NCBI GenBank assembly: GCA_946902875.1
Contig: OX336341.1
Location: 620,001 to 684,000 of the forward strand
Length of the DNA stretch: 64,000 bases
Source of the DNA: Nematopogon swammerdamellus
Lineage: Eukaryota > Arthropoda > Insecta > Lepidoptera > Adelidae
Reading direction: 5' to 3'
In this document: positions 22,606 through 35,345 of the stretch, in pieces
Layout: each line of letters opens with the position of its first letter
Position numbering within the stretch: the first letter of the stretch is position 1
Notes under the pieces: model-generated
What the model saw: only the letters and a program-made list of their open reading frames with translations
Databases searched by the model: none
What the model was told of the DNA's origin: nothing
Made by a program: the position numbers and the translations under genes

Positions 22606-22795
22606 ACTGACGTACATACTTTATTTATATTTCAAATTACTTACAAGATATTCGTACCTTGATTATGAATTGTTTGTCAGTATGTACATACTTACTGTAC
22701 GAAATCGCCTCAAACTTCTGAAGGTTGACTGGAAGAATTTTTTTATAGCATACCCGGTGTTCGCATCGTGCGTTTATTATTTTCACTGTGTTCTA

Positions 22796-22868
22796 TGTAA
22801 AACGGTTGAGGAGCCATAAATAATAATGTATGTGCATTATTTATGGCTCCTCAACCATTTTACATTTT
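22796..22868. repeat. Inverted repeat, about 30-bp arms
   Basis: 'cggttgaggagccataaata' pairs with 'atttatggctcctcaacc'; the short loop carries 'atgtatgtg'. Unclassified. Confidence 0.8.
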
Positions 22869-22963
22869 ACATGTATCCATACGTCGATTCAAATAAACTC
22901 AAATACCATATCATCATATCATATCATCATAACCAATCATCAACCATCATATCATGAAATAGA

Positions 22964-23350
22964 TTTTTTTTTTATGGAAGCTGACACTGTTCGCTACATC
23001 ACTTACAACGTCCGTGATGTCAGCCCATAACACCGGGTGAACTAGGTGCCATGTCAGTGCATCCCCCTTTGATCATGATGGCTACACTGAACTGGTCGGA
23101 AAACACAAACTATTTACATAACCGTTTAGACCGACGTTTCATTCAGTGCGGTGGTACCAACCCGGGCGGGTTAAACCCTACCACCAAGTAAGATTAGGAG
23201 GGAAGGGACCTACAGTTTTACGAGGAATCCGAACCTCGGTCAGCCTCCAACGCTCAGCGGTCACCCATCCAAGTACTGACCGCACCCAGCGTTGCTTAAC
23301 ATTCAATAGCGACAATTGACTGTCTGCACCACTGAGCTATCGAGGCTGAC
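22964..23350 (-). repeat. SINE-1 full-length copy, second subtype
   Basis: Minus-strand tail at the T run, body, then a head ending 'gagctatcgaggctgac'. This subtype has 'tcgctattgaatgttaagc' before the 5S-like part. The same subtype occurs at 34799 and 38524, while 17204, 26199 and 39322 have the other version. Confidence 0.9.
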
Positions 23351-26198
23351 TATAGATAAATCAAATAGAATGTTACAAGCATAAATACACAGGAAGTGAT
23401 ACGCACTAATAGTACATCCAGTAACTTTATACATTAATTGATATATTAAATTATAACTTCCGCTTCCGGGTAGATACCGCGAGCTTAACTCCAGTTCGAA
23501 TGTTCTTAACTTAACTACCCCGTAAGCCTTCATAAACCTTGGATTCACTAACTTTGGATAAAGCTGTAGCAATACTGTATTAGACATATGTATACATATC
23601 GTATAAAGTTCTGCAGCAGTACCTATACATATTTCTGTTTTATTTATGTACTATTTAATATTTTGTGAAAAACTATAGTTCAAGATAATGATATGGATTT
23701 TACTGTAAGTTCCGCTCAATATACCTTAAATCTACACACTGTCTACTACATTTCATACTACGTAGTCTGACACCTCTATATTATTATATACTTACTAAAG
23801 GTTACTCAAAACCATCTTCCATTTGACATTTTGAATCATTTTTAGAGTTATGTAGCCAGCCATACTGTCTGGGACCCTTATTAATTCGGTCAGATGTCGG
23901 CCTGTCTGTCTGCCTGTCAAACGCGCTATCCGAGGTGATAACTCCGAAAGGCACAGTATAACTCAATAAATCTAAAAATAATTAATAATTTAGTAAAAAT
24001 TTAGTCCTACCTAACGGCATCGCGCACGCGAGACACCACGGTGTGACTACGTGATCGCTGGTCGCACTCGCTATGTGTGCAAATAGGAAATTGCCACGGA
24101 ACCCTCTGTTTGTGAACAACTTTCGCAATATTTTTCTTTTTAATATGGGACGTTGTCACCTCCTACCTATACCTACCTACCAATTCTTTGAAGTGTTTCA
24201 ATTCCCTAATCCTAATCCATGATCACATAGGTACCTACGTATCTACATAATTTTGAAGCACTTGTGTCTATATAACTTGGATTTCTCCCACATATTCCCT
24301 CCCAAAGGGATACACTCGACACATGAGTCGCGCAGAAGCCAGAGTGGCGGTTAGCACACTCACTTAGCTGAGTGAGTAGTTTCATCAAATATGTACGACA
24401 TAAGAGCTCCCCTTTTGCCTGCCGACCTTGTCTGCTATTTCCTAAGCCTTGATTTTATTAATGGTTAACCCACATATTTGTAACTTCGTGAGATATTCTC
24501 ACAAATTAGAGACAAGATATTGGTATTGTAGACACCTTCACCCTACTAGGGACGGATTTCATCAGCTGTCATGATGCTCATGTAGCTGCCGGTTGACTCA
24601 TGTCATGTACAGAACATTCCCTATACTTATCTTTAACTTTTCATATGTCTGTATAAATCCTACGGTACAGATGACCCGAGTAGAGGTGGTGTAAAACATA
24701 TCATGTTTCATAAACTAATACTAGGTACTTACGTAGATGTTTGTGTGTTAACGTTTGCTTTCAAACATTGAATACCAAGTGGGTAACTCGATAAATAATG
24801 GTACGGCTACTACGGCTAGTACCTACGCAATTAGCGATATGCTAAGCACAGCTCGGTATAGCCATGCATGATGCGCTGTCATCGGACGATAGTTGATGTT
24901 TTATTAGCGCAGAGAGACACATCTTATTTCAATACTTACCTCGAAGAGGTGAACACGGAACCTAATGGTGTGGATGTGTCCGTCCGGTCTGTCTGTCACA
25001 GGATTAAAACTTCTAAACGCTTGATCGTATCAAGTTGAAATATGGTACGAAATTGGAGACTATTATGGTGCATAAACTATAGGAGATATTTTTAAAATGT
25101 ATAAAAAATTGCCTCCACAAGGTGTCGAATATTGTTTTTTTTATGGTAAGTGGCACATTGTTGTGAGACGATGTGACTCTTTTCATAAAGCGATGTGTGG
25201 TTTAAAAACATATTATCTACGGACTTATTAGTCAAGATAAGCGTAAAAAACTACAATTTACAGTCTCCGAATAAATGGATTCCTGGTCATTCGATATAAA
25301 TTTACTTGATTAAAACAATTAGGGTCATGGATCTACAACAATTAAAATCAGTGATACAAATAGGAAAAAATACGATTATGAGCAATCAATTAGAATAACA
25401 AGAGAAAAATAATGTACAAACAATATGAAGTAGTAGTAGGTAAATATGAGCAAAATAAAACCGGTAGAATTCCTAGACGTGTTACTAATGCAATCACTAG
25501 TAAATTTAACGTACATTTCGGAAATATAGGCTTTTCACATAGGTTTTTTAGAAAAAAGTCTAGAAATATGGTCTAGAACGCGCGGCGGCGGAGCGTGCGC
25601 GGGCGCACGCCCTCTGACGAAAAGTGCCTGGCACTCAGGGGGTATCAGTTGACTTATAGCACTTGAAGGGTTATGAGAAAATTTAGGGTACGTTGCGGCC
25701 GTTATTGTGAATAACAGTACTATTAGGTCCGTTTCATATTCTGTGAACCCGAACACGGGGTATTGGTATGCGGTACTGGCAACATGTGGATAACTTGTTG
25801 AGCGCATACATTTTGGTAGACTGTAGTGCAATAGGCACAACGTGGCAGTTGGAACCGTGTCGACTACAAAGTGCAAATCTTGTCACATAAATCTAAATTC
25901 GATTATTAAGTAGGTGTGTAGTGTTTTCAGTAATAAGTCGATACTCGTGCTACTTATCGGAAAATTGCTAGATAAGAGTTATGACATGGAAAGGATGATT
26001 ACTATAATTTCCTATCTCAATGATACATTATTATTTAATCATTAGTCACTGTGGCATGCAAGTCATGACATGAAGTTATCTCTTATCATTTTCTGACCTT
26101 CTTTTAAGTGACATCATTATAGGATGATGACCTATAAGTGCAGACGGCTGATTTTACGCTTTGTAGCTTAAATAGAGCATTGTATGTAGATGTCATTT
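23351..26198. other. No gene recognised
   Basis: Nearly 3 kb without a supported gene. A minus-strand open frame at 25535-25876 (113 codons) has no recognisable domain and partly overlaps a GC-rich patch. Short gtctgtctg runs near 23905 and 24990 hint at old repeat tails. Confidence 0.5.
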
Positions 26199-26582
26199 TC
26201 AGCCTCAGTAGCTTAGTGGTGCGGTCGGCCGACTGTTGTTAAGCAACGCTGAGCGCGGTCAGTACTTGAATGGGTGACCTCTCGACCGTTGGAGGCTGAC
26301 CGTGGTTCGAATTTCACGTTAAACTGTAGGTCCCTTCCCTTCTTACCTTACTAGTTGGTAGGGTTTATCCCGGCCGGGTTGATACCACCGCACCGAGCGT
26401 AACGTCGGTAACGGAAACGGCTATGTAAAAAGTTCGTGTTTTCCGTCCAGTTCAGTGTAGCCGGCACGACCGAAGGGAAGCACTGACGTGGCACCAAGTT
26501 CACCCGGTGTTATGGGCTGACATCACGGATGTTGAAGGGGCTGTAGCCAACCGTGTCAGTTTCCATAAAAAAAAATTAAAAA
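26199..26582 (+). repeat. SINE-1 full-length copy
   Basis: The head has 'tcagcctcagtagcttagtg', the 5S-like 'gttaagcaacgctgagcg' and 'tacttgaatgggtgacc', and a B box-like ggttcgaattt at 26303-26313. The body and A run are intact. Confidence 0.9.
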
Positions 26583-27102
26583 AGAGATGTGTAGGTAAGT
26601 TCTCTACATTTTGAGATACAGTACAAATCAATCTAAGTCAACAAGTTCAGCAATCACCATTTGTTGTTTTATAATTGTTGCCATATTTAAATGTAGATAC
26701 AAAAAAAATCCAATATTTCGCTCAAGGCCGGATTTAAAATCAATTGAATGACACTATACTTTCTTGTCATGCTGAACATTGAATATGTTGAATATGTATT
26801 CACAAAGGTAATCATCACAAAATGACACCATCTTCAAAAATTGTCGACCATACATATAATTTGGCAGTTAGTTCTAGGTAAATAATGTCTAATGACTATA
26901 CAACCTTGAAAATGGTTTCAAAAGTGTATAATCAGAAGAAACGGATACTTAGGTCGATTAAGATACATTCAGGATTATAAAGTATTTCAGAAGTCACAAA
27001 ATATCCAGGTAAAGTGCATACCTACTTAATGAACAGATGTTCTATTATGTATGTATGACAGATTAGCTGAATGACTCCGGTGAAGAAAATGCCACGACGA
27101 CT

Positions 27103-27330
27103 CCTTTTTTTAATACTAAGCGCGTCATGTGACACCGAGCCACCCATAAGGTGTCTAACGACGCCCATGGACATTCGGTCGTACGCGGGGGTTCCGAATG
27201 CCATGCCGACCTGACAGGTGCCTATTCACGCCTTTCTTGAAGGACCCGAGACTATACTTGGGGGGAAATATGTGGGTAGGGAGAGCGTTCCAGAGTTTAC
27301 CAGTTCTGTGGACTAGTCTGTGGAGAGGAC
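27103..27330 (-). pseudogene. LINE 3' end (CR1/Jockey-like family)
   Basis: The minus-strand equivalent of 19340-19520: 'ggtgtctaacgacgcccat', 'ggacattcggtcgtacg', 'acccgagactatacttgg' and the LWNALP-coding part near 27280. Truncated after about 230 bp. It lies about 500 bp upstream of the UGT start. Confidence 0.8.
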
Positions 27331-27768
27331 TCCTATTGTTGTATTAGAAATTATGAAGTTACGTCTTATTATATTGGCTGTACGAGATTGGCTGGATGAA
27401 ATTCAATATATGAATGTTGTTCTTCCTGATGAACAGTTCACTTACTAATAAACGGTTATAATACATTTGGACTCGCATAAATAGAACGGTATAACAATGA
27501 GCCAGTGAGCTCGCAAAATTATCAATTTATTTGCAGTGTCATGTTTCATGATTGCAAGGCATGGAGCTCGCGCGTGGACAGCGCGTGAATGAACGCACTA
27601 TTTTTAACCTACGGCTACTGTATTCGCAAGCAACGACACTAGTAGTGTGATGGATGAGAGAAGAAAAAGAGTAGGTACATCTTATTTTTAAACTATCGCA
27701 ACTATCTGACTGTAGTATCTCCTATGCCATAATAATCTTCGGTTAGCCGAACGTAGCGAGCGCGTCCG

Positions 27769-27773
27769 TCAGT
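27769..27773 (+). promoter_or_regulatory. Possible TCAGT initiator of the UGT gene
   Basis: tcagt matches the arthropod initiator consensus and lies 55 bases before the ATG. No TATA box is obvious upstream. Five bases are weak evidence. Confidence 0.2.
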
Positions 27774-27825
27774 AGACTGAATACACCGGAAGGAATCGGT
27801 CGCTCTGTCGCGTACGCTGATAATC

Positions 27826-30800
27826 ATGAAATATCTGCACTGTCTACTTTTTTACTCAGTGATAAGTTTGTGCTTCAACAATGTGTTCTCTCTTAGAATC
27901 CTCGGATTGTTCCCATATCAAGGAAAGAGCCACTTTTTCGTCTTCAAAGTGTACCTGGAGGAACTCGCGAGACGAGGCCACGATGTCACCGTCGTCTCTC
28001 ACTTTCCGGACCCTAAAGCAGGCTACAAAGACATCAGTCTGGCTGGAACCGTGAAGATTATGGAAGAGGATATCCCCCTGGAACGATCATATGCGTCAAT
28101 ATTCGCTCTAGGAATACTTCTAACGACACTGGCGGCCGATAATTGTGAGAAAATGCTAGAAGTTGAGGCCGTTCAGAACTTTTGGAAGACGCAGCAGAAA
28201 TTCGACCTGGTCGTGGCTGAACAATTCAACGGCGACTGTAGTCTCGGAGTTGCATACAAGTTGGGAGCTCCGGTCGTAACCTTGACCTCCCACGTATTGT
28301 TGCCGTATCACTACACAAGGGTGGGAATTCCGGATAACGTGGCGTTCGTCCCATCTCTCTTATTCGGTGGCGGATCGAGGCCCACCTTCTACCAACGGGT
28401 TGAAGCTGCAATCTTCAGAGCATATTTTAATATAGTATACAAGCTAATAAGCCAAAGGTCGGATCAAAAGACTCTGGCGAAGCATTTCGGTGATATTCCT
28501 GATTTGGATGAGCTGGCTGCGGAAGTCAAATTCTCTCTCTTGTATCACAACTTTGCACTGACGGGCTCTAGATTGTTTCCACCAAATATTATCGAAGTCG
28601 GTGGATACCATGTCATTCCAGCAAAACCGCTCACTGGGGTAAGTGTTTACTGAATGAGTGTTCATCTTTTTTGACTTTACGATGTGCGTTACTCAAACAA
28701 GTACGTAACTGTGTCTGCGTTAATTAGCTTACTTAGCATAACATCACAGCGCAGCGATCGGTGGCCGCCCTGTGGCCGCGTCTTCCCCCACCCAGCTGCC
28801 GCTAGAGCGTGCGCGCCGTACGCCGTCTTTCTCCCTCTGTGCATAATAAGTAGGTACCTCACAATACAATACAATACCTACTAAGTTAATAAAACACGGA
28901 TGTACGTAGGTACATTATTATTCGAGCGTCAATTGTATTGCTAACGTCTGATCGACAGCCTACTGCCTACGCCGCGCGCCGTCGTCGTCGCCGCCGGTAT
29001 TGTGCTAGTGATAATAACAGTAGTATTTAAAAAAATATAAAAACCGCCTTCAAAAATGTATGAAATAAAAAAATCGAACAAATTATTATTTGTTTTATTT
29101 TTTCATACATTTTTGAAGGCGGTTTTTATATTTTTTAAATAGTTTTTTATTTCACACTTTTTTTTGGTAATTTTTTGCTATTAATGTACTCGCCGGAATT
29201 CCGCCTCGCTTTCCAATCCCGGACTACCTCAGGGTTCTCCCCTTTCAAACAAAAGAAGAATTTTCAAAATCGGCCCACAATTGACGGAGTAATCGCGTAA
29301 CAAACATAAAAAAATATATAATAAAAAAAAAACATACAGTCGAATTGAGAACCTCCTCCTTTTGGGAAGTCGGTATTTATTGATAATTGGTTTTTTTTTT
29401 TCATTTTATGTTATTCAGTTACAACAGAAGCCAAAATATATATTTAAAGCGAAGTTTTTTAACGCACGTTACGCAGGCCTAATTTGGTTTTGGTTTTATG
29501 CGTTCTGTTAACAGTTTGTTATATTCTTAGGAGCTGAAGAAGTTCATCGACGAGGCTCCCGACGGTGTGGTGTACGTCAGCTTCGGTTCCCTCGTGAAGA
29601 CCACATCGCTCTCCAAGGACAAGTTCGACGCCATCATCGGAGCCCTGTCACAGCTGAAACAGAGAGTCATCTGGAAGTGGGAGAACGACACGCTGCCCGG
29701 GAAACCAAAGAATATTTTGCCAATGCGCTGGTTGCCGCAAAATGACATACTAGGTAAGGTTGACCCAGTTTTTGTTTTATTTTTAGGGTTTCGTTCCTCA
29801 AAAGGAAGAATAAACGGAACCCTTATAGGATAACTTTGTTGTCCGTCCGTCGGTCTGTCCGTCAATCCTTTTCCGCGACCCTTTTTTTTCAAGAACGGGT
29901 AGAGGTATCAAGTTGAAATTAATATCACATAAGGTATACGGTCCCTTAGAGGAAATTCAAGTTTCTAAGTCAATGCAATCCAAAGATACGGCCACTTACA
30001 TCACATATTCTGGTACTCACTCAAACAAAATCAAAACCTATACGGTATTTCCCGTTGACCTAGAATCAAAGTGTTATTGCTAGCTCCATATATGGGAATC
30101 CTTTGAAGTGGAACCATTGTATTTATTGTAGGCTCGGTTATGAAAGAATACGTTGAAAGGAATGTCGCACAGATTGCGCTACCCCGATCGATACAGTTCT
30201 TACTAGCTGTTAAATACATTGTGTGGTGGTACGGAACCCTCGGTGCGCGAGTTCGACTCCCACTAGGCCGTTTCTTATAAACAGCTGCTACGGGTGGCTG
30301 CGCCCAAAACATGAAATCAGACACCACCAATAACATCACTCCGCGTGAAACCACGCTCAGAGAGGCGCCGCCGTGCCAGCTACTCAAGAGTAGGTACCTG
30401 TACTTCGAGTCTCGCTAAAACGCGGGTAAAAAGGTCATCGTCTAATCAGTTTTCTTCCGCCATACTGGTGAACTGTAACCCCATTGATAATAAAGATCTG
30501 GATGTCAGAATGTTCAGACATTATGCGATGTGTTCAGATAAATGAGCACGTTTCTTCTACTTGTTTTGTGAAATTTTGTATGAGCGGTTGGAACGAGGAG
30601 AATATCACCTCCGAGAAAGCGCCATACGAGAGACATTCTTTTAGATTTCTGACTGATTAGAGGAGAACACCGCTGTGGCTGTTGTGCGGCCATCTTTAAC
30701 CAAGTATGGTGGCAAGGCAACTTGACAGTTTTTTTTGGCCAGAATTTTCAACTTATGAAATAGCAAAGATCTTCAGAACACTATTTAGTACGTTCATCAA

Positions 30801-31930
30801 CTTTAAGTATCAACTAACGTGACTTTTAATTTTAACATTACAGCTCACCCCAATGTATTGGCCTTCTACTCACACGCCGGCATGCTGGGCACGACAGAGG
30901 CCATCCACCATGGTGTACCGATGGTAGCCATGCCCGTCTTTGGAGATCAACCCTCCAATGCCGCCTCTATCAGGGAATCTGGTATGGGAGTCTACCTGGA
31001 CATCAGCGAGCTTACGAGTGAAACTCTCCTTGCTGCTCTCAGACGAGTGCTGGAACCAGAGTGAGTGTTCATCATTCAGTCATCATATGCTGGGCTGAAC
31101 CATATTTTTTTACAAGATAGTACATTTCGCACTTTCTGTTTTTACAGTATCTTGTTTTCGACATAGTGTCAACTCGTTTCGCCCGACATGCCCGCATCAG
31201 TTAATTGTTATGTTATAGTGTAATTTAAGCGGCGAGTGGCCGAGTGGTTTTGGCATCGGCTTCTCATGCGAGTGGTCCGAGGTTCGAATCCGGTCGGCGT
31301 GTACCAATGAGTTTTTTCTGACGAAAAAATTTACGTGCATACCTACACCTGCTGCTTCACCGTTCGGATCCGGTGTAAAACTGTAGGTCCCTTCCCTTGC
31401 CCCTTACTAGGTGGTAGGCTCAAATTGTTGCCGACTGGGTTGGTATCACCGTACTGAATGTAATATGGCCTCATAGCAGCCTCGGTGGTGTTCTCCTCTA
31501 GTCCAGTATAGCCAGCAATCCAGGGAAATCTCCGGTATGGCACCTACCCTGCCGGAGGTGATATTTGCTGATCGGAGCATGTGCTTTAGCCCCTCCGACT
31601 CAGCCACCCATACCGGATTACAAAAAAAAAAAAAATGTGATGTGAATGTGACTTTGCAGTTTCCGAGCGAAGGTGAAGGAGTTGTCCCGAATGTGGCACG
31701 ACCGCCCTCTCTCCGCTATGGACACCGCCATCTTCTGGACGGAGTTCGCAGCTCGTCACTCCAGCCACTCCTTCCGCGCGCACGCTGCCGGCGTTCCCTT
31801 CTACCTGCACTACTCCCTGGACCTCATCGCTGTTCTACTCCTCGCCATTTTCCTCATCGTGTGTCCTCTAGTCTGGTGCTGTAGGAGACACAAAGTTAAA
31901 ATCGAAAAGAAGAGAACTAAGAAAGATTAG
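27826..31930 (+). CDS. UDP-glycosyltransferase, four exons, apparently intact
   Basis: Exons are 27826-28638, 29531-29753, 30844-31060 and 31660-31930. All introns are GT-AG (gtaagt, gtaagg, gtgagt donors) and phases join cleanly into 507 codons, near the usual 510-530. The protein would move sugar from a UDP-sugar (UDP-glucose in insects) onto small lipophilic compounds in the ER lumen, as in detoxification or pigment handling. Residues 1-22 are a signal peptide; His36 in GKSHFFVF is the catalytic base. The donor-binding signature spans 353-381 (FYSHAGMLGTTEA to FGDQ, ending Asp380-Gln381). An anchor lies at about 471-492, followed by a basic tail ending KKRTKKD. The ATG is the first after an upstream stop. 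No AATAAA was seen in the 500 bp after the stop. UGT40-like resemblance is an impression only. Confidence 0.93.
29029..29375 (-). mobile_element. HP element copy 2, in UGT intron 1
   Basis: The palindrome at 29029-29145 ('ccgccttcaaaaatgtatg' and its complement 'catacatttttgaaggcgg') has a short, itself palindromic loop. It is followed by 'ctattaatgtactcgccgg', 'aatcggcccacaattgacgg' and the end 'gggaagtcgg'. The GC hairpin seen in copies 34284 and 51605 is missing here. Confidence 0.8.
29785..30285 (+). repeat. Dispersed repeat in UGT intron 2
   Basis: Starts 'tttagggtttcgttcc', has 'tgtccgtccgtcggtctgtc' and ends 'ggaaccctcggtgcgcgagt'. The end matches 59018-59040. It takes up about half of the 1,090-base intron 2. 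Class not determined. Confidence 0.6.
31228..31635 (+). repeat. SINE-2 full-length copy in UGT intron 3
   Basis: The class II tRNA-like head has an A box tggccgagtgg (31237-31247) and an exact B box ggttcgaatcc (31281-31291). The shared body follows: 'aaaactgtaggtcccttcc', 'cttactaggtggtagg', 'ggttggtatcaccgtactg'. The tail has 'ccctccgactcagccaccc' and about 14 A. The A run ends 24 bases before the exon 4 boundary at 31660. Confidence 0.9.
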
Positions 31931-33250
31931 GATATAGGTAACTACGTTAGGTAGAGATAATGTTATTTATAAAATAGAATTGATCACAATTTATTATGTA
32001 AATAAGTTCTTAATTATATGACTATTTCTGTAAATACTGCCTCTCAATTCTTCTACTGCTTCTTTTTGCTTTGAATTCAACATGAGCAGCTCCATCGAGT
32101 ATCACAACTGCATTATTTTTGTGCATGTCTTCTATGTATGGGATAAGGACAATCCCGTACTAAGGGGCGACAGGTTATCCATCTGTCTCTTTGGCACGAT
32201 CCTTTCTCCGAGTCATGTAGAAGTAAGTCTTCGTGCCTAAATTGCTGCTTGATTGTCCTAATAATTTCCTAAACGTGTTGCTCAGTGTTTTCTGTAATTT
32301 ACCTAACTTGTTGCAGTATAGCGCCCATTACTCTGCTTACCCCGATTATCGTGATACAGTGATACAGTATACAGATACGTGATGATATATATGTACCCAT
32401 GTCTTCTAATCCTTAGCCCTGATATTATTAACCCAGGTTTGCAACCATTCAAATTATTATGACACTTTGAAACAAGTAAAAAATATATAAAAAGATTCAA
32501 ATGTGTTTCTTTTGCAAATGAACAAACTATTTACAAATGATTGCATCTATTCTTACATATTTTATTTGCAAGCAAGGGCGGTTTAGCATCACCTTCTACC
32601 TTTTTCCTGTTGAATGCGTACTATTCACACTATTATGTACTATGGACACAGACAACATAAATCCATATAAATATTAATTTGTTTTAATTCTAGTCTACTA
32701 TTTTGCATTTTAATATGTATCCTTAGGTACATCGATAAATCGGCCACTCTCAAATTGCTTTTATGTATACGAAAATCTTCTTTCAAATCCATGGACCATT
32801 GAAACAGACGGACGGACAGATGGGCGTTTCAGCAGATTCCCACGGATAATAACTTTCAATCAAAGTAAAACATTTTCATAATTTTCACCTCAAATACCTG
32901 GCACTCGACAAAGTTTGACGTAAATTCTTTCCGAGCCAGATATTAAGGTCAGTAATTTTCCAAGCTAGCGATTTTATTTAAACTCGCCCAACCCTCCCGA
33001 TCTGGGATTAATTATAATAATCCGCGCTTCTTCCACTCCTCATTCTCACGTTGTTGGTGGGCGGGGCGCGGCGGCGGCGGCGGTGAGCTTCAAATTAAAT
33101 AAGGTTAAGCCTTCCCCACAGATCAGAGAAGCAATTGCTAGATGGGCCGTAGCGCTTTGTCTAGGAGCAATATTATATAGGAAAATATATTGGCCGAATT
33201 TTCGACATGTCCAAGCGTAGATGCCTACCTATGGATGAAAATAAACAATA
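31931..33250. other. UGT downstream region, no gene
   Basis: AT-rich, no protein domain. 32125-32400 is a diverged relative of the dispersed repeat at 38175 ('ctgcttaccccgattatcg'). A cgg-rich patch sits at 33060-33090. Confidence 0.5.
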
Positions 33251-33259
33251 AACAAATTG

Positions 33260-33775
33260 TATTGTATTTTTTGTATTGTTTATTGATCATTCATATGGCA
33301 GTTAGACTGCACTCGAACTTGTCACAATTGTTCTATCCGGTTCGATTACACCCACGAAGAAGAACCGACAAGAAACTTCGCAGGGTATTTTTTAGGTATA
33401 TACACATTATTCACACATTATTACAGTATTTTAGTGACTATCCACACAATAATATCCCTTACTTACAGTCTATCGTCAATAAACAGCAATTATTTTTATT
33501 TCCATACATTTCGCAATATTAATCAAACTTATCTTTTAGGCATGAATCCCCATTTTCATCATTCAAGTCCAACAGTTACTGGTCGGATATGCTATCGTGT
33601 ATTCATTTCGCAACCCAGAAAGTTATCAGAAAATGATATTGTTTTATCAGAACGGCGAGGTTTCTACTAGATATTATTATATTATTAATCAATTTCTATT
33701 GCTCTTCTGTATGTTATCTTCTGTCTTGTGTATCTCTGTGTTTTTGTGTGCAATAAAGCATTTCTATTCTATTCA
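33260..33775 (+). repeat. Retroelement 3'-UTR-like sequence
   Basis: Contains 'tatggcagttagactgcac', repeated at 56848-56867, and ends 'gcaataaagcatttctattc' plus (ttcta)n, a polyA signal and LINE-type tail. Open frames of 70-110 codons here have no RT motif. Confidence 0.5.
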
Positions 33776-33910
33776 ACAACCGAACACACCGAAGACGCGA
33801 CGGTTATCGTAGGATCTTCATACAGATCATCACTCCGATGAACCCAGAACGACTTTTCCCTACAAGTCGTGCTTGGGCGAGATAGTTTATCCCCAACTGT
33901 CAACCTGAGT

Positions 33911-34034
33911 ATTTTTTTTTATGTTATCCGGTATGGATGGCTGAGTCGGAGGGGCCAAAGCGCATGCTCCAACCAGCCAATATCACCTCCGAGAAGGTAG
34001 GTGCCATACCGGAGACTTCCCTGGATTGCTGGCT
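33911..34034 (-). repeat. SINE-2 tail fragment
   Basis: T run, then 'ggctgagtcggaggggcc', 'atcacctccgagaagg' and 'ggagacttccctggattg'. The body and head are missing. Confidence 0.8.
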
Positions 34035-34798
34035 AATCGGCTGCGAGTAATCGAAATTTCAAAATAAAGTAGGTACCTACCTGCTCTATCGACTATCTCT
34101 ATTAGTATACTTTTACTTATGTACCTAAATACACAACAGCATTGTTACAAATAGTGTGAAATTTTTTATTTGTTTTATTTATGATTGAATTGTTGAATGA
34201 TTAACGTCTAATACGTAAATATTGTTTTTAATTTTAATTATAACTAGCTGTGCTAAGGTGATTATTATTAGCAAAAAATTACTAAAAAAAACTGTGAAAT
34301 AAAAAAAAAGTTTTAAAAAACATAAAACCGACTTCCTAAAAAAAGTAAAACTAAAAAACTATTTAAAATAAAAATATAAAAACCGCCTTCAAAAATATAT
34401 GAAATAAAAACCTAAAAAAAAAAACGAACCCTAGAGTTGAAGGCGGTGCTAAAAAGGCTACACAAATCACAAAGGATATTATCATCCACTCATGTTTTCT
34501 TTCATGCATCATTTTTGCTTGCTTTAGCACCGCCTTCAACTCTAGGGTTCGTTTTTTTTTTTAGGTTTTTATTTCATATATTTTTGAAGGCGGTTTTTAT
34601 ATTTTTATTTTAAATAGTTTTTTAGTTTTACTTTTTTTAGGAAGTCGGTTTTATGTTTTTTAAAACTTTTTTTTTATTTCACAGTTTTTTTTAGTAATTT
34701 TTTGCTATTAATGTACTCGGCGGAATCGCTCGGCCTTCGGCCTCGCGATTCCGCCTCGCTTTCCAATCCGATCTTGACCCAATTAAAATAGGACCACG

Positions 34799-35142
34799 TC
34801 AGCTTCGATAGCTCAGTGGTGCAGACAGTCAACTGTCGCTATTGAATTTTAAGCAACGCTGGGTGCGGTCAGTACTTAGATGGGTGACCGCTGACCGTTG
34901 GAGGCTGACCAAGGTTCGGATTCCTCGTAAAACTGTAAGTCCCTTCCCTCGTAATCTTACTTGGTGGTAGGGTTTAACCTTCCCGGGTTGGTACCACCGC
35001 ACTGAATTAAACGTCGGTCGAAACGGCTATGTAAATAGTTTGTGTTTTCCGACCAGTTCAGTGTAGTCAGCACGATCAAAGGGGGAAGCACTGACATGGC
35101 ACTGGTGTTATGGGCTGACATCACGGACGTTGTAGGTGATGT
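34799..35142 (+). repeat. SINE-1 copy, tail replaced
   Basis: Second-subtype head ('tcgctattgaattttaagc'), 5S-like part, body and tail up to 'cggacgttgtaggtgatg'. The tail then changes abruptly into the minisatellite at 35141 instead of reaching 'gtagccaaccgtgtcag'. Confidence 0.85.
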
Positions 35143-35345
35143 TGCAGAACTTAGTAGAATGGACAGACATAAACGTGTTACGGAAGCCTACTTTTATTAT
35201 AAAATAACCGTCGGAGGACCTTGGTTGAAAATTGTAAAATTTAGTAGAACGGATAGACATGCATATGTTACGGAACCCTACATTCATTTTGCAGAACTTA
35301 GTAGAATGGACAGACATAAACGTGTTACGGAACCCTACTTAACAG
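35141..35345. repeat. Minisatellite, 'agaacggacagacatgca' type, three units
   Basis: Units contain 'acttagtagaatggacagac' and end 'ttacggaaccctac', with a spacer 'cgtcggaggaccttgg'. The same order of units and spacer occurs at 43057-43400, so this is a dispersed block. Confidence 0.85.

Noticed and set aside
25535..25876. 113-codon minus-strand frame
   Set aside because: No recognisable domain, no neighbouring exon, and composition like the surrounding intergenic DNA. Cannot be excluded but not supported.
33190..33522. 110-codon frame rich in Tyr, Ile and Phe
   Set aside because: AT-rich chance frame within retroelement 3'-UTR-like sequence.
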